Source: Lachnospiraceae bacterium
GTDB lineage: Bacteria > Bacillota > Clostridia > Lachnospirales > Lachnospiraceae
DNA: 41,861 nucleotides
Direction: 5' to 3'
Assembly: GCA_017889125.1 (NCBI GenBank)
Contig: JAGHER010000247.1
Coordinates: forward strand, 1 to 41,861
Shown here: positions 1 through 7,822 of the stretch, piece by piece
How positions within the stretch are numbered: the first letter of the stretch is position 1
How the letters are laid out: each line of letters starts with the position of its first letter
Notes under the pieces: model-generated
What the model was told of the DNA's origin: nothing
The model's input: only the letters and a program-made list of their open reading frames with translations
Database searches by the model: none
Program-made: the position numbers and the translations under genes

Positions 1-785
1 ATTACCTGATGGGCGACATTGCCAGACTGCACTCTGCAGTAATCGCTTATGCCCGGGATTTTATGATTGACCGGGGCTTTACCTACTGCGTTCCGCCTTT
101 TATGATCCGCAGCAACGTGGTTACCGGCGTAATGTCTTTTGCGGAGATGGACGCCATGATGTATAAGATCGAGGGCGAGGATCTGTACCTGATCGGTACC
201 AGCGAGCATTCCATGATTGGAAAGTTTATTGATACCGTTACCCCAGAGGAGAAGCTTCCTCAGACCCTGACCAGCTATTCTCCCTGCTTCCGCAAGGAGA
301 AGGGCGCCCACGGCATCGAGGAGAGAGGCGTATACCGGATTCATCAGTTTGAGAAGCAGGAGATGATCGTCATCTGCAAGCCGGAGGAGTCTCCCATGTG
401 GTATGACAAGCTGTGGCAGAATACCGTAGACCTGTTCCGCTCCATGGAAATCCCCGTTCGGACTCTGGAGTGCTGCTCCGGCGACTTAGCGGACTTAAAG
501 GTGAAGTCCTGCGATGTGGAGGCCTGGTCTCCCAGACAGAAGAAGTATTTTGAGGTAGGCTCCTGCTCCAACTTAGGAGACGCACAGGCACGCCGTCTGC
601 GTATCCGTGTGGACGGGCCTAATGGAAAATACCTGGCGCACACCTTAAACAACACCGTAGTGGCGCCGCCCCGGATGCTGATCGCTTTCTTAGAGAATCA
701 TCTGCAGGCAGATGGAAGCGTGACGATTCCTGAGGTGCTGCAGCCGTATATGGGCGGGGCGAAGGTGCTGATGCCCAAGCACTAA
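1..785 (+). CDS. serS: Seryl-tRNA synthetase, C-terminal part (5' end outside window)
   Basis: Class II aminoacyl-tRNA synthetase that charges tRNA-Ser with serine in the cytoplasm. The reading frame is open from the first base, so only the catalytic C-terminal ~260 residues are present and the N-terminal tRNA-binding coiled coil lies upstream. Visible landmarks are the motif 2 region (FRKEKGAHG, then RGVYRIHQFEKQE) and the motif 3 region (NNTVVAPPRMLIAFLEN), followed by the usual SerRS ending with IPEVLQPYMGG. The stop is TAA at 783-785, with an intrinsic terminator directly behind it. It is a housekeeping gene and marks the left flank as ordinary chromosome. Identity is very sure. Confidence 0.97.
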   Translation, partial: YLMGDIARLHSAVIAYARDFMIDRGFTYCVPPFMIRSNVVTGVMSFAEMDAMMYKIEGEDLYLIGTSEHSMIGKFIDTVTPEEKLPQTLTSYSPCFRKEKGAHGIEERGVYRIHQFEKQEMIVICKPEESPMWYDKLWQNTVDLFRSMEIPVRTLECCSGDLADLKVKSCDVEAWSPRQKKYFEVGSCSNLGDAQARRLRIRVDGPNGKYLAHTLNNTVVAPPRMLIAFLENHLQADGSVTIPEVLQPYMGGAKVLMPKH

Positions 786-808
786 ATATTCTGGAAGGTT
801 TTGAAAAT

Positions 809-839
809 GGCATGACTCTAAAGGTCATGCCGTTTTTTT
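809..839 (+). terminator. Intrinsic terminator of serS
   Basis: A perfect 8-bp stem, GGCATGAC (809-816) with GTCATGCC (824-831), has a 7-nt loop and is followed by G and seven T residues (833-839). It lies 23 nt after the serS stop and separates serS from the next gene. Confidence 0.93.
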
Positions 840-932
840 GCCAAAATGCTGAATTTCATCCGACGGTGAACAGGATTGATTCGCCCTCTGGCTGCATATA
901 GTGTGGAGACAGAGAAAATCAGGGGAAATGGA

Positions 933-2147
933 TTGGAAATCTATGTAGTAAAAGAGGGCGATAATGTAGACGCCATCGCTCGGCAGGCGGGGATCGAAGT
1001 GGACGCCCTCCTGTGGGCCAATCAGATCGACTATCCCTACCGGCTGGCGGTGGGGCAGGCCTTGTATATTCCGCCATTGGGCGTGTGGACTGGTGCTGGG
1101 GGAGCCAGTGGTGCTGAGGAGGTCAGCAGCGTCAGGGAGGCCGGCAATGCCGGAGCGGTCAGCCAGGAAAAGGCAGCGCTGTACGTTTTCGGCTACGCCT
1201 ACCCCTTCATCAGCTCCCGCGTCCTGAGCGATACCCTTCCTTACCTGACGGATTTATATGTTTTTTCTTACGGCTTTACTGCAGAGGGAAACCTGGTTCA
1301 TCCCATCAGCGATGACCGGTGGATGATTGCGGCAGCCAGGGAGGCGGGAGTGGGGCCGGTGATGACGCTTACGCCCATCGATTCCAGCGGAACCTTTAAT
1401 AACAATCTGATTTCCGCCCTGGTCCGGGATCTTTCCATCCAGCAGCGGCTGATCTGGGAGCTTGGCCGGACCATGCAGGAAAAAGGATTTGTGGGACTGG
1501 ATATTGATTTTGAGTATGTGCAGGCGGAGGATGGGACAGCTTACGCGGAGTTTGTGGCCAGGACAAGGCAAATTTTGAATTTGTTTGGCTATACGGTGAC
1601 CGTGGCCCTTGCGCCGAAGACCTCGGCAGAGCAGAGAGGGCTTTTGTATGAGGGGATTAATTACCGGCTGCTGGGAGAGGCGGCAGACCGGGTAATGCTG
1701 ATGACCTATGAGTGGGGCTACAGTCTTGGTCCGCCCATGGCTGTAGCTCCCATTAATATGGTACGGCGGGTGGTGGAGTATGCCGTGTCAGAGATTCCGC
1801 CGGAGAAAATCAGCCTGGGGATCCCCAACTACGGCTATGACTGGCCCCTGCCCTATGAGCGGGGCGTTACCAGGGCCAATACCATTTACACCCTGGAAGC
1901 CATCCAGCTGGCCATCGACCATGGCTCCCAGATTTACTTTGATGAGACGGCCCAGTCCCCGTACTTTTATTACTGGCAGTATGGGATCCGCCATGAGGTC
2001 TGGTTTGAGGATCCGCGCAGCCTCCTGGCGAAATTCCGGCTGATTGAAGAGTATGGCCTTACCGGGGCCGGGTACTGGCAGCTGATGAATTTTTACCGGG
2101 CAAACTGGTTGATGCTGGAGGAGCTTTTTAAACGGTTTCGCCGTTGA
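933..2147 (+). CDS. LysM plus GH18 spore-cortex-type N-acetylglucosaminidase (SleL/YaaH-like)
   Basis: Probable peptidoglycan hydrolase of the SleL/YaaH family, which acts on spore cortex muropeptides during germination. I place the start at TTG 933 because AGGGGA (921-926) sits 6 nt upstream and the LysM domain then begins at once (EIYVVKEGDNVDAIARQAG), as in YaaH. An in-frame TTG at 876 has no good ribosome site. One LysM (about residues 1-45) is followed by a short Gly/Ala linker and a GH18 barrel. The catalytic motif is DIDFE, with the acid E194. Family members often carry two LysM repeats; only one is visible here. The 3' end overlaps the convergent kinase gene by 20 bp. No signal peptide is visible, as is usual for this spore family. 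Confidence 0.88.
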   Translation: MEIYVVKEGDNVDAIARQAGIEVDALLWANQIDYPYRLAVGQALYIPPLGVWTGAGGASGAEEVSSVREAGNAGAVSQEKAALYVFGYAYPFISSRVLSDTLPYLTDLYVFSYGFTAEGNLVHPISDDRWMIAAAREAGVGPVMTLTPIDSSGTFNNNLISALVRDLSIQQRLIWELGRTMQEKGFVGLDIDFEYVQAEDGTAYAEFVARTRQILNLFGYTVTVALAPKTSAEQRGLLYEGINYRLLGEAADRVMLMTYEWGYSLGPPMAVAPINMVRRVVEYAVSEIPPEKISLGIPNYGYDWPLPYERGVTRANTIYTLEAIQLAIDHGSQIYFDETAQSPYFYYWQYGIRHEVWFEDPRSLLAKFRLIEEYGLTGAGYWQLMNFYRANWLMLEELFKRFRR

Positions 2148-3507
2148 GCGGCGGATACTGCAGCATGACAGAGGCGTGGAATACATTCTCCGTGTGAGAA
2201 AAGTCGCAGCCGCCGTCATACCGTTCCGCCAGAAGGGAGATGCTTTTTAAGCCGATGGCCGCGTGTCCTTCCTTTGTGGATTCGTAGGCACCTCCCTGTA
2301 AGCGCACTGTGCCGTCGAAGGCATTGTCAATGGTGATAATCAGGATGCTTCCCCGGGCGGCAATTCCCACCTGGATAAAGGCCTCGCCAGGTTCCAGTCT
2401 GGATACAGCGGCCATGGCATTTTCCAGAAGATTTCCCAGGATAGCAGCCAGGTCGGTGCTGCGGATGTCCCCGAACCCTTCCGGCGGAACCAGCTGTTTC
2501 TTCACGTGAAGCAGCTGAAATTTGATTCCCAGATGCCTGCATTTGGCACTGTAGTAATTGAGCAGCGTGTCTACAACCGGGTTTGTGCAGAGCGGCGTGT
2601 AGGATTCCTGCTGGTCCTCCTGGAGATACTGGCGGATATATTCGGAAGCCTCCTGGCGGTTATCCTGCTGAAACATCCCGTTCAGCACCACCATATGGTG
2701 GCGGAAGTCATGGCGGGTCTTCCGATCCTGCTCCACCATGCTGTTCATCCATTGATACTGGGTATTGGCAATGGAAATCTGGTTCTCCACCTGACGGATC
2801 CGGTTCAGGGCTTCTGTCTTTTCCTTGGACTCCTGGATGGTGCGGACGAAGATGTAATAAATGAAATAGGTAAGGATGTAAACACATACAAACAGAAAAA
2901 GGGTCATGGGATTTTCCATGTATGTGGAATCAATAAAAATCAGCCCGCTTCCTAACAGGATAAACAGGATCAGAGACAGGGCAAACATTCTCCGGGAGTC
3001 CCGGATGGAGAAGGTCTGGCTGACAATGCGGCCCAGACGCTGTTCGATATGCAGAAGCATAGGGAAGGCAGCCGCGGTGACCAGGAACAGGAAAAAATAT
3101 CCGGAGGGCGCATAGGGCGGTGCCCCTTCAAGGGAAAGGTGAAAAAAGTAGTTTTGGATAAAATTGGCCAATGAGGTCACGTACAGCGCGCTTAACAGGG
3201 TAAAGGAAAAGTAAAACAGCTTATTCCAGATATTTTCCTTCACGATCAAGATGTAAAAGGCGGTCTGAACCAACAGAGAAGTCATAAAGCAGATGTTCGC
3301 CAGCGTCATGGGTGCCATGGAGCTGCGGGCAGAGAGCAGCAGGTAGCTTATGCTGAAAAGGGAAGCCATAATGACCTCAAATGCCATAGTGACCAGATAA
3401 AGCTGTGCCTTGGGCAGCCGGAAGGTGGAGGATACGGGATAAAAGCAAAGAAAGGCAAATGGGAGGATCTGAAGCAGATATCCGCCGAAATAACGTAAGA
3501 AACTCAT
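2128..3507 (-). CDS. Membrane sensor histidine kinase, GHKL type (AgrC/VirS-like)
   Basis: A 459-residue sensor kinase. The first ~220 residues are strongly hydrophobic, with about six membrane segments and no large extracellular domain, as in peptide-sensing AgrC-like kinases. A coiled-coil linker leads to the phosphoacceptor segment RHDFRHHM (His about residue 266). The ATP-binding domain follows, with the N-box in ILGNLLENAMAA and the G-box region in AAIGLKSISLLAERY. It overlaps the downstream response regulator gene by 4 bp (ATGA), so the pair is cotranscribed and probably cotranslated. No autoinducer precursor gene is visible beside it, so the signal is unknown. The operon is divergent from the secretion locus. 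Confidence 0.9.
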   Translation of the reverse strand: MSFLRYFGGYLLQILPFAFLCFYPVSSTFRLPKAQLYLVTMAFEVIMASLFSISYLLLSARSSMAPMTLANICFMTSLLVQTAFYILIVKENIWNKLFYFSFTLLSALYVTSLANFIQNYFFHLSLEGAPPYAPSGYFFLFLVTAAAFPMLLHIEQRLGRIVSQTFSIRDSRRMFALSLILFILLGSGLIFIDSTYMENPMTLFLFVCVYILTYFIYYIFVRTIQESKEKTEALNRIRQVENQISIANTQYQWMNSMVEQDRKTRHDFRHHMVVLNGMFQQDNRQEASEYIRQYLQEDQQESYTPLCTNPVVDTLLNYYSAKCRHLGIKFQLLHVKKQLVPPEGFGDIRSTDLAAILGNLLENAMAAVSRLEPGEAFIQVGIAARGSILIITIDNAFDGTVRLQGGAYESTKEGHAAIGLKSISLLAERYDGGCDFSHTENVFHASVMLQYPPLNGETV

Positions 3508-4223
3508 AATTCCCCCTTTCTGGCCAGGTCAAAGAGATAATTCTGGTACTGCTGTTTCAGCTGCTGCCGGCTGTTTCTGGACAGGGCGATTTCCTTCCCG
3601 TTGGAAAGAATGAGCCGGTCAAAATGGTAGGTGTCAATATTTCCCATGTTGACGATAAAGCTGCGCTGGGGCTTCAGAAAATACCGGCCGTTGAGATTTT
3701 CATAAATGGAATCTAAGGAGGCGTAGGTCTGGTATACGCCTTTTTCTGTGTAAATCGAACAGATCTTATTCTGCACTTCAATATAAATAATGTTTTTCTG
3801 GGGGACAGGCACGATGGTTGTCCCCGTCTTCACTTCAAGAATCTCTGCGTGGTCTGCATTCATCCTTTGCATACACCGGTCAAGAGCACTTTTAATTTCC
3901 TGGGAGGTAAAGGGCTTTACCAGATAGTGGACGGCATTCAGGGAAAAGGCTTCAATAGCATGAAGGCGGCTGGAGGTGGTGAAAATCACGTTTGCGCTGC
4001 TGCCTTCCTCCCGCAGGGCATTGGCAATATCCATGCCGGAGCCTTCCGGCAGGTAAATATCCAGAAAAAGAATCTCGTAATCATGGATTCTGGGCAGCAG
4101 TCCGGCGCCTTCAGTAAACAAGTCAATCTGTACAGGCTGATCTTTTTCCGAGAAATATCGGGAGACCATTTCTTTTAGTTCCTTGAGACTGGACGGGTCA
4201 TCGTCACAAATCGCGATATTCAT
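3504..4223 (-). CDS. Response regulator with LytTR DNA-binding domain
   Basis: A 239-residue regulator of the AgrA/VirR type. The receiver domain (about 1-120) has the acidic cluster D7-D9, phosphoacceptor D55 in FLDIYLP and K103 in VKPF. The LytTR domain fills about 135-235 (IIYIEVQNKICSIYT, then FLKPQRSFIVNMGNID). The start ATG at 4223 is preceded by TAAGGAG on the minus strand. LytTR proteins typically bind paired 9-bp direct repeats spaced to the same helix face. Exactly such a pair lies in the divergent intergenic region (4311-4340), next to the promoter of the long secretion operon. I infer that this pair controls that operon. Confidence 0.92.
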   Translation of the reverse strand: MNIAICDDDPSSLKELKEMVSRYFSEKDQPVQIDLFTEGAGLLPRIHDYEILFLDIYLPEGSGMDIANALREEGSSANVIFTTSSRLHAIEAFSLNAVHYLVKPFTSQEIKSALDRCMQRMNADHAEILEVKTGTTIVPVPQKNIIYIEVQNKICSIYTEKGVYQTYASLDSIYENLNGRYFLKPQRSFIVNMGNIDTYHFDRLILSNGKEIALSRNSRQQLKQQYQNYLFDLARKGEL

Positions 4224-4261
4224 ACAAGCTAAACTCCTTATGTAAAATGTTTTCTATGCGA

Positions 4262-4270
4262 AGTATAGCA
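4262..4270 (-). promoter_or_regulatory. Extended -10 promoter of the two-component operon
   Basis: Read on the minus strand the sequence is TGCTATACT, a good extended -10 element (TGnTATAAT consensus). It lies about 40 nt before the regulator ATG and its TAAGGAG ribosome site. No clear -35 hexamer is visible, which an extended -10 tolerates. Confidence 0.6.
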
Positions 4271-4310
4271 AAAAAACAGTAAAATGGACACAATTATTCC
4301 TGGAAAATTC

Positions 4311-4340
4311 GTGAAATGCTAGCTTTCGGGTGTGAAGTGC
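4311..4340 (+). promoter_or_regulatory. Candidate LytTR operator: 9-bp direct repeats 21 bp apart
   Basis: GTGAAATGC (4311-4319) and GTGAAGTGC (4332-4340) match at 8 of 9 positions. They have a 12-bp spacer, hence 21 bp start to start, two helical turns. This is the geometry of AgrA-type LytTR operators. The second repeat ends just before the expected -35 position of the -10 at 4366, where no good -35 hexamer exists; that fits an activator-dependent promoter. The bases differ from the AgrA consensus, so assignment rests on geometry and on the adjacent LytTR gene. Confidence 0.5.
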
Positions 4341-4365
4341 AGCGGTGAGATGGGGAAATCTGGGG

Positions 4366-4371
4366 TATAAT
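4366..4371 (+). promoter_or_regulatory. -10 element of the secretion operon promoter
   Basis: A perfect TATAAT lies 35 nt before the first gene of the long plus-strand operon. Seventeen bases upstream the sequence is CGGTGA, a poor -35, which suggests that an activator is needed. The direct repeats at 4311-4340 abut that position. Confidence 0.55.
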
Positions 4372-4405
4372 AAGTACGATTGACGAAAAAGAGAAGGAGA
4401 TTTCC

Positions 4406-4708
4406 ATGGAAAAGACGGACGGGCTTTATGATTCAATGGAGATAACCGGGGTGATGCCGGACGGAACCATTCTCCATTACGAGGTTTTGGGGGTGTTTGC
4501 CCTGGAAAGTGAACGGCAGTATATGGCTCTTCATCCATGGGATCACCCGGATTCCTCCTGGGTGGAGCTGGTTCCCTTTGGCGAAGGAAAGGATGGAGAG
4601 GTAGAATTTCTGGAATTTCAGTCGGAGGAGGAGTACCAGCAGGTTCGGGAGGCTTTTTTGGAAATGTTTCAGGATGATGAGGAAGAAGGAGAGGAAAATC
4701 ATGAGTGA
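4406..4708 (+). CDS. DUF1292-like small acidic protein
   Basis: A 100-residue, strongly acidic protein. Its pattern resembles DUF1292: a first strand region with DGTILHYEVLGVFALESERQYMAL, a middle PWDHPDSSWVELVPF, and an acidic C-terminal tail. No enzymatic motif is visible and DUF1292 has no settled function. It is the first gene after the promoter, with AAGGAG 6 nt before the ATG. The last 8 bp overlap the start of the STAS gene, so the two are probably translationally coupled. It could be a small cytoplasmic partner of the regulatory module, but that is only an inference from position. Confidence 0.7.
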   Translation: MEKTDGLYDSMEITGVMPDGTILHYEVLGVFALESERQYMALHPWDHPDSSWVELVPFGEGKDGEVEFLEFQSEEEYQQVREAFLEMFQDDEEEGEENHE

Positions 4709-4991
4709 GACTATTACCGTGATGACGGATAAAAAGATTGATGCGGCGGGTGCGCCGGGACTGGGAGAGAAGCTTACGGGCCTTTTGGATTCCGGCATAA
4801 GCAGCCTGGTCATTGATATGGAAAATACTACATACATCAGTTCTGTGGGGCTGCGGGTATTTCTGGCAGCCCAGAAGCGGATTAAGGCAGTGAAGGGCTC
4901 TATGGTGCTGATTCACGTGCGGCCTCAGGTGATGGAGGTTTTCGACATTACCGGTTTTTCGGGCCTTCTTACCTTTGGAGATGAGGAATGA
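4701..4991 (+). CDS. STAS-domain anti-anti-sigma-type protein (RsbV/SpoIIAA/BtrV-like)
   Basis: A 96-residue single STAS domain, the phosphorylatable switch protein of partner-switching systems. The core is LVIDMENTTYISSVGLRVFL; S48 in SSVGLR aligns with the serine phosphorylated in RsbV-type proteins, with S47 as an alternative. The start at ATG 4701 follows GGAGAGGAAA; an upstream in-frame ATG lies inside the acidic tail of the preceding gene and has no ribosome site. The stop overlaps the next ATG (4988-4991). Expected partners are the RsbW-like kinase at 22810 and the PP2C phosphatase at 26650 in the same operon. No sigma-factor gene is present, so the output may be secretion itself rather than transcription. 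Confidence 0.9.
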   Translation: MSETITVMTDKKIDAAGAPGLGEKLTGLLDSGISSLVIDMENTTYISSVGLRVFLAAQKRIKAVKGSMVLIHVRPQVMEVFDITGFSGLLTFGDEE

Positions 4992-5818
4992 CCAGACAGC
5001 AGAAGATCTGGGAAGGAGCGAAAGTCCTTCTTTATTCCATCAGGCCTCTGCTTGCGTATCTGTTTGTGCCGGGGATACTGATGAGCTTTGGCATGGCAGT
5101 GCGCAGGTACGGCGGTTCAAATACGGCATTTGTGTCGGAGAGCGGGAATTTTTATAATTTTGTCAGCTGTATTTTGATTCTGGCCTGGTTTTACCGGAGA
5201 AATAAAAAGCAGGGAAAAGATTTTTTTGCGGAAATCTCTTTGGATTTAAAGCGACCGGACAGGCAGGAGCTGGCCTACTGGGGCATCTGCCTTCTATTTG
5301 GCGCTTCTGCAGGGCTGTTTGTGTCTGCGGTGATCAGCCTGCTTCCGCTGCCAGAAGGACTTTTGGCTTCCTATTCGGAAAGCAGCTCCGGCATATTCCT
5401 GGGGAGAGACTGGCTTCTCCTGGCATTGACCGTAGGGATTCTGGCTCCGCTTACGGAGGAGATTGTATTCCGCGGGTATATGCTGAGCCGGCTCTTCCCC
5501 TTTTTTGCGGAAAAGCAGGCCCTTATTCTCAGCGCGGCCCTTTTTGGCCTTTGCCACGTGAACCTGCTTTGGGTGCTTTATGCCTTTGGTATGGGTCTTA
5601 TTTTGGGATGGGCGGCATTAAAGAGGGAGAACATTCTGTACTCCATCTGGATCCATATGGGATTTAATCTGCCCTCCGTCCTGATTTCTGCTGTGCAGGC
5701 ATCAGAGGCAGGCAGCCAACTTATTTTTGGCAGCCGTTTTCTGATTCTGCTTTACGGGATCATCGGCGGAGCTTCCGGAAAGCTCCTGTACGGCTATATT
5801 AAGGAAAAGGGGGATTAG
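4988..5818 (+). CDS. CPBP (CAAX-like) intramembrane metalloprotease
   Basis: A 276-residue polytopic membrane protein of the CPBP/Abi family. The three expected motifs are present: EEIVFRG (E157, E158, R162), FGLCHVN (H190) and HMGFN (H223, N227). They form the glutamate/histidine active site. About seven to eight hydrophobic segments surround them. The ATG overlaps the STAS stop by 4 bp, and the stop is 3 nt before the VirD4-like gene, so it is embedded in the secretion operon. Relatives process bacteriocin leaders or give immunity; here it could mature a pilin or surface component. The substrate is unknown. Confidence 0.9.
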   Translation: MTRQQKIWEGAKVLLYSIRPLLAYLFVPGILMSFGMAVRRYGGSNTAFVSESGNFYNFVSCILILAWFYRRNKKQGKDFFAEISLDLKRPDRQELAYWGICLLFGASAGLFVSAVISLLPLPEGLLASYSESSSGIFLGRDWLLLALTVGILAPLTEEIVFRGYMLSRLFPFFAEKQALILSAALFGLCHVNLLWVLYAFGMGLILGWAALKRENILYSIWIHMGFNLPSVLISAVQASEAGSQLIFGSRFLILLYGIIGGASGKLLYGYIKEKGD

Positions 5819-5821
5819 GGG

Positions 5822-7822
5822 ATGGTCAGTATTATACTTTACGTGGTGGTGGGAATCCTTTTCTGCGGTGTTGTGGGATATCTGGAGGCAGCAGCGATTT
5901 CCATACTTCCGGCTGCCATAACTGCAGGGGACTACGGGATGCTCTGGAGCCCTAAGCTGTGGCTCAGCCCGTCCACCTGGCTTTACGGCGGAGCAACTGC
6001 CGTGGTGGCTGTGCTGCTTTATTTTTTAACCAGGGACAATACCGCCAAGAAAAGGAAGGCGTATCTTTCGGGAAGCGCCAAGGATGCGGTGGAAAGCGCC
6101 CTGGAAAATTCACGGTTTATGACCGAGAAGGAGCGGAATTTTAATTTCCCGGAAAAGAAATTTACTCAGCTGAATCAGGAGAAAAAGGATGGCATACCGG
6201 TGTATGCCGTTTACAGTCCTAAACGTAAGGAACTGACGCTGAATCTGGCTTCGCCCATGCACGGCCTGATTATCGGCGCCACCGGAAGCGGAAAGACAAC
6301 CACCTTTATTAATCCTATGATTCAGATTTTGGGGGCATGTGCTGCAGGTTCTTCCATGATCTGCACCGACCCCAAGGGCGAGCTGTTCCAGATGCACAGC
6401 GGCACCCTGGCCGCCCGGGGCTACCATGTGATGGTGCTGGATCTGCGTGATCCCTACAGCTCCTTCCGCTGGAATCCCCTGGGGGATATTTATGACCGGT
6501 ATCAGCTGTATCTGCAGACGGGAAATGAGCTGTTTAAGCACACTGATTCGGTGGATGATTACGACCTTGCTCTGGCAGGCCCCCGGGAGTCCTTCGAGGA
6601 AGTGTGGTATGAGTACCAGGGAAAGGCCTACAGCTCCGGCCGCGAGCTTTTGTCCTTAATCAAGATGGAGCGGCAGAAAATTTACGATGAGCTTTATGAG
6701 GATCTGAATGACCTGATCAGCGTAATCTGCCCCATCGAGTCGGCGGATGATCCGGTGTGGGAGAAGGGTGCACGCTCCATTATCATGGCGGTCTGCTTGG
6801 GGATGTTAGAGGACAGTGAGAATCCGGACCTTGGCATGACCAGGGAGAAGTTTAATTTCTACAATATTAATAAAGCGGTGGGCAATTCGGAGGATGAGTA
6901 TCAGATCCTTAAGGACTACTTTAAGGGACGGCCGAAGCTTTCCAAGGCAGCGGGGCTTTCCCGGCAGGTGCTTTCTGCCGCGGAGAATACCCTGGCCAGC
7001 TACATGTCCATCGCTCTGGATAAGATGTCCATGTTTAATGATGAGGGCCTCTGCTCTCTGACCTCTGCCACGGACATCGATCCCATGGCCATTGCCACAG
7101 AGCCTACGGCCCTGTTTTTGAAGATACCTGATGAGAAGGACACCCGTCATGCCCTTGCTGCCGTCTTTATTCTGAGTATTTATAAGGCGCTGATTAAATA
7201 CGCCTCCTCCAGGGAGGATCTTTCTCTGCCGAGAAATGTATATTTCCTGCTGGATGAGTTTGGAAATATGCCGAAGATTGATAAATTTGACAAGATGATT
7301 ACCGTAGGCCGCAGCCGGAAGATCTGGTTCAACATGGTGGTTCAGTCCTTTGCCCAGCTGAATAATGTCTACGGCAACACAGTGGCGGACATCATCAAGA
7401 GCAACTGCGGACTGAAAATGTTTATCGGATCCAATGATATTGAGACCTGTGAGGAGTTTTCCAAGCTCTGCGGCAATATGACCGTGTCCACCTCCAGCGT
7501 TTCCACCTCCTCGGGGAAGCAGAGCAAGGGAGAGGTAAGCGTATCCTCTCAGCTGCAGACCAGGCCGGTGATTTACCCGTCGGAGCTGCAGAAGTTAAAC
7601 AACAAGAGCGACACAGGAAACGCCATTATTGTGACTTTTGGAAACAATCCCTTAAAGACCAAGTTTACGCCCAGCTACAAGTGTCCTCTTTATCAGTTTG
7701 CCGCCATGGATCTGACGGAGGTAAAGGCAAATGCATTCTTTGGGGATGAGGTATTTTACGATCTGGAGGAGCGCAATTATCAGATTTTAGAAGAAGCGGA
7801 AGAGGGGGCCGTTCAGGAATGA
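5822..7822 (+). CDS. VirD4/TraG-like type IV coupling ATPase
   Basis: A 666-residue coupling protein, the ATPase that recruits substrates to a type IV secretion channel at the inner membrane. Two hydrophobic segments occupy about residues 3-70. The Walker A motif is GATGSGKT (152-159, K158) and the Walker B is FLLDEFGN (D478, E479), followed by the conserved segment TVGRSRKIWFNMVVQSFAQL. An insertion of about 100 residues between the motifs probably forms the all-alpha substrate-binding domain. The ribosome site is AAGGAAAAGGGGG. It is coupled by ATGA overlap to the next gene. Coupling proteins normally act with a relaxase in conjugation; none is encoded in this window, so protein substrates are more likely. 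Confidence 0.95.
   Translation: MVSIILYVVVGILFCGVVGYLEAAAISILPAAITAGDYGMLWSPKLWLSPSTWLYGGATAVVAVLLYFLTRDNTAKKRKAYLSGSAKDAVESALENSRFMTEKERNFNFPEKKFTQLNQEKKDGIPVYAVYSPKRKELTLNLASPMHGLIIGATGSGKTTTFINPMIQILGACAAGSSMICTDPKGELFQMHSGTLAARGYHVMVLDLRDPYSSFRWNPLGDIYDRYQLYLQTGNELFKHTDSVDDYDLALAGPRESFEEVWYEYQGKAYSSGRELLSLIKMERQKIYDELYEDLNDLISVICPIESADDPVWEKGARSIIMAVCLGMLEDSENPDLGMTREKFNFYNINKAVGNSEDEYQILKDYFKGRPKLSKAAGLSRQVLSAAENTLASYMSIALDKMSMFNDEGLCSLTSATDIDPMAIATEPTALFLKIPDEKDTRHALAAVFILSIYKALIKYASSREDLSLPRNVYFLLDEFGNMPKIDKFDKMITVGRSRKIWFNMVVQSFAQLNNVYGNTVADIIKSNCGLKMFIGSNDIETCEEFSKLCGNMTVSTSSVSTSSGKQSKGEVSVSSQLQTRPVIYPSELQKLNNKSDTGNAIIVTFGNNPLKTKFTPSYKCPLYQFAAMDLTEVKANAFFGDEVFYDLEERNYQILEEAEEGAVQE

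Noticed and set aside
895-903. CATATAGTG as a sporulation sigma -10 element before the GH18 gene
   Set aside because: It resembles the sigma-K pattern CATAnnnTA, but no matching -35 element was found at the right distance.
876-932. Earlier TTG start (876) for the GH18 protein
   Set aside because: No ribosome site, and the extra residues lie before the LysM domain, which in relatives begins at the very start.
2128-2150. Bidirectional terminator between the convergent GH18 and kinase genes
   Set aside because: AACGG/CCGTT forms a weak 5-bp hairpin, but neither side has a proper T-run; the genes simply overlap.
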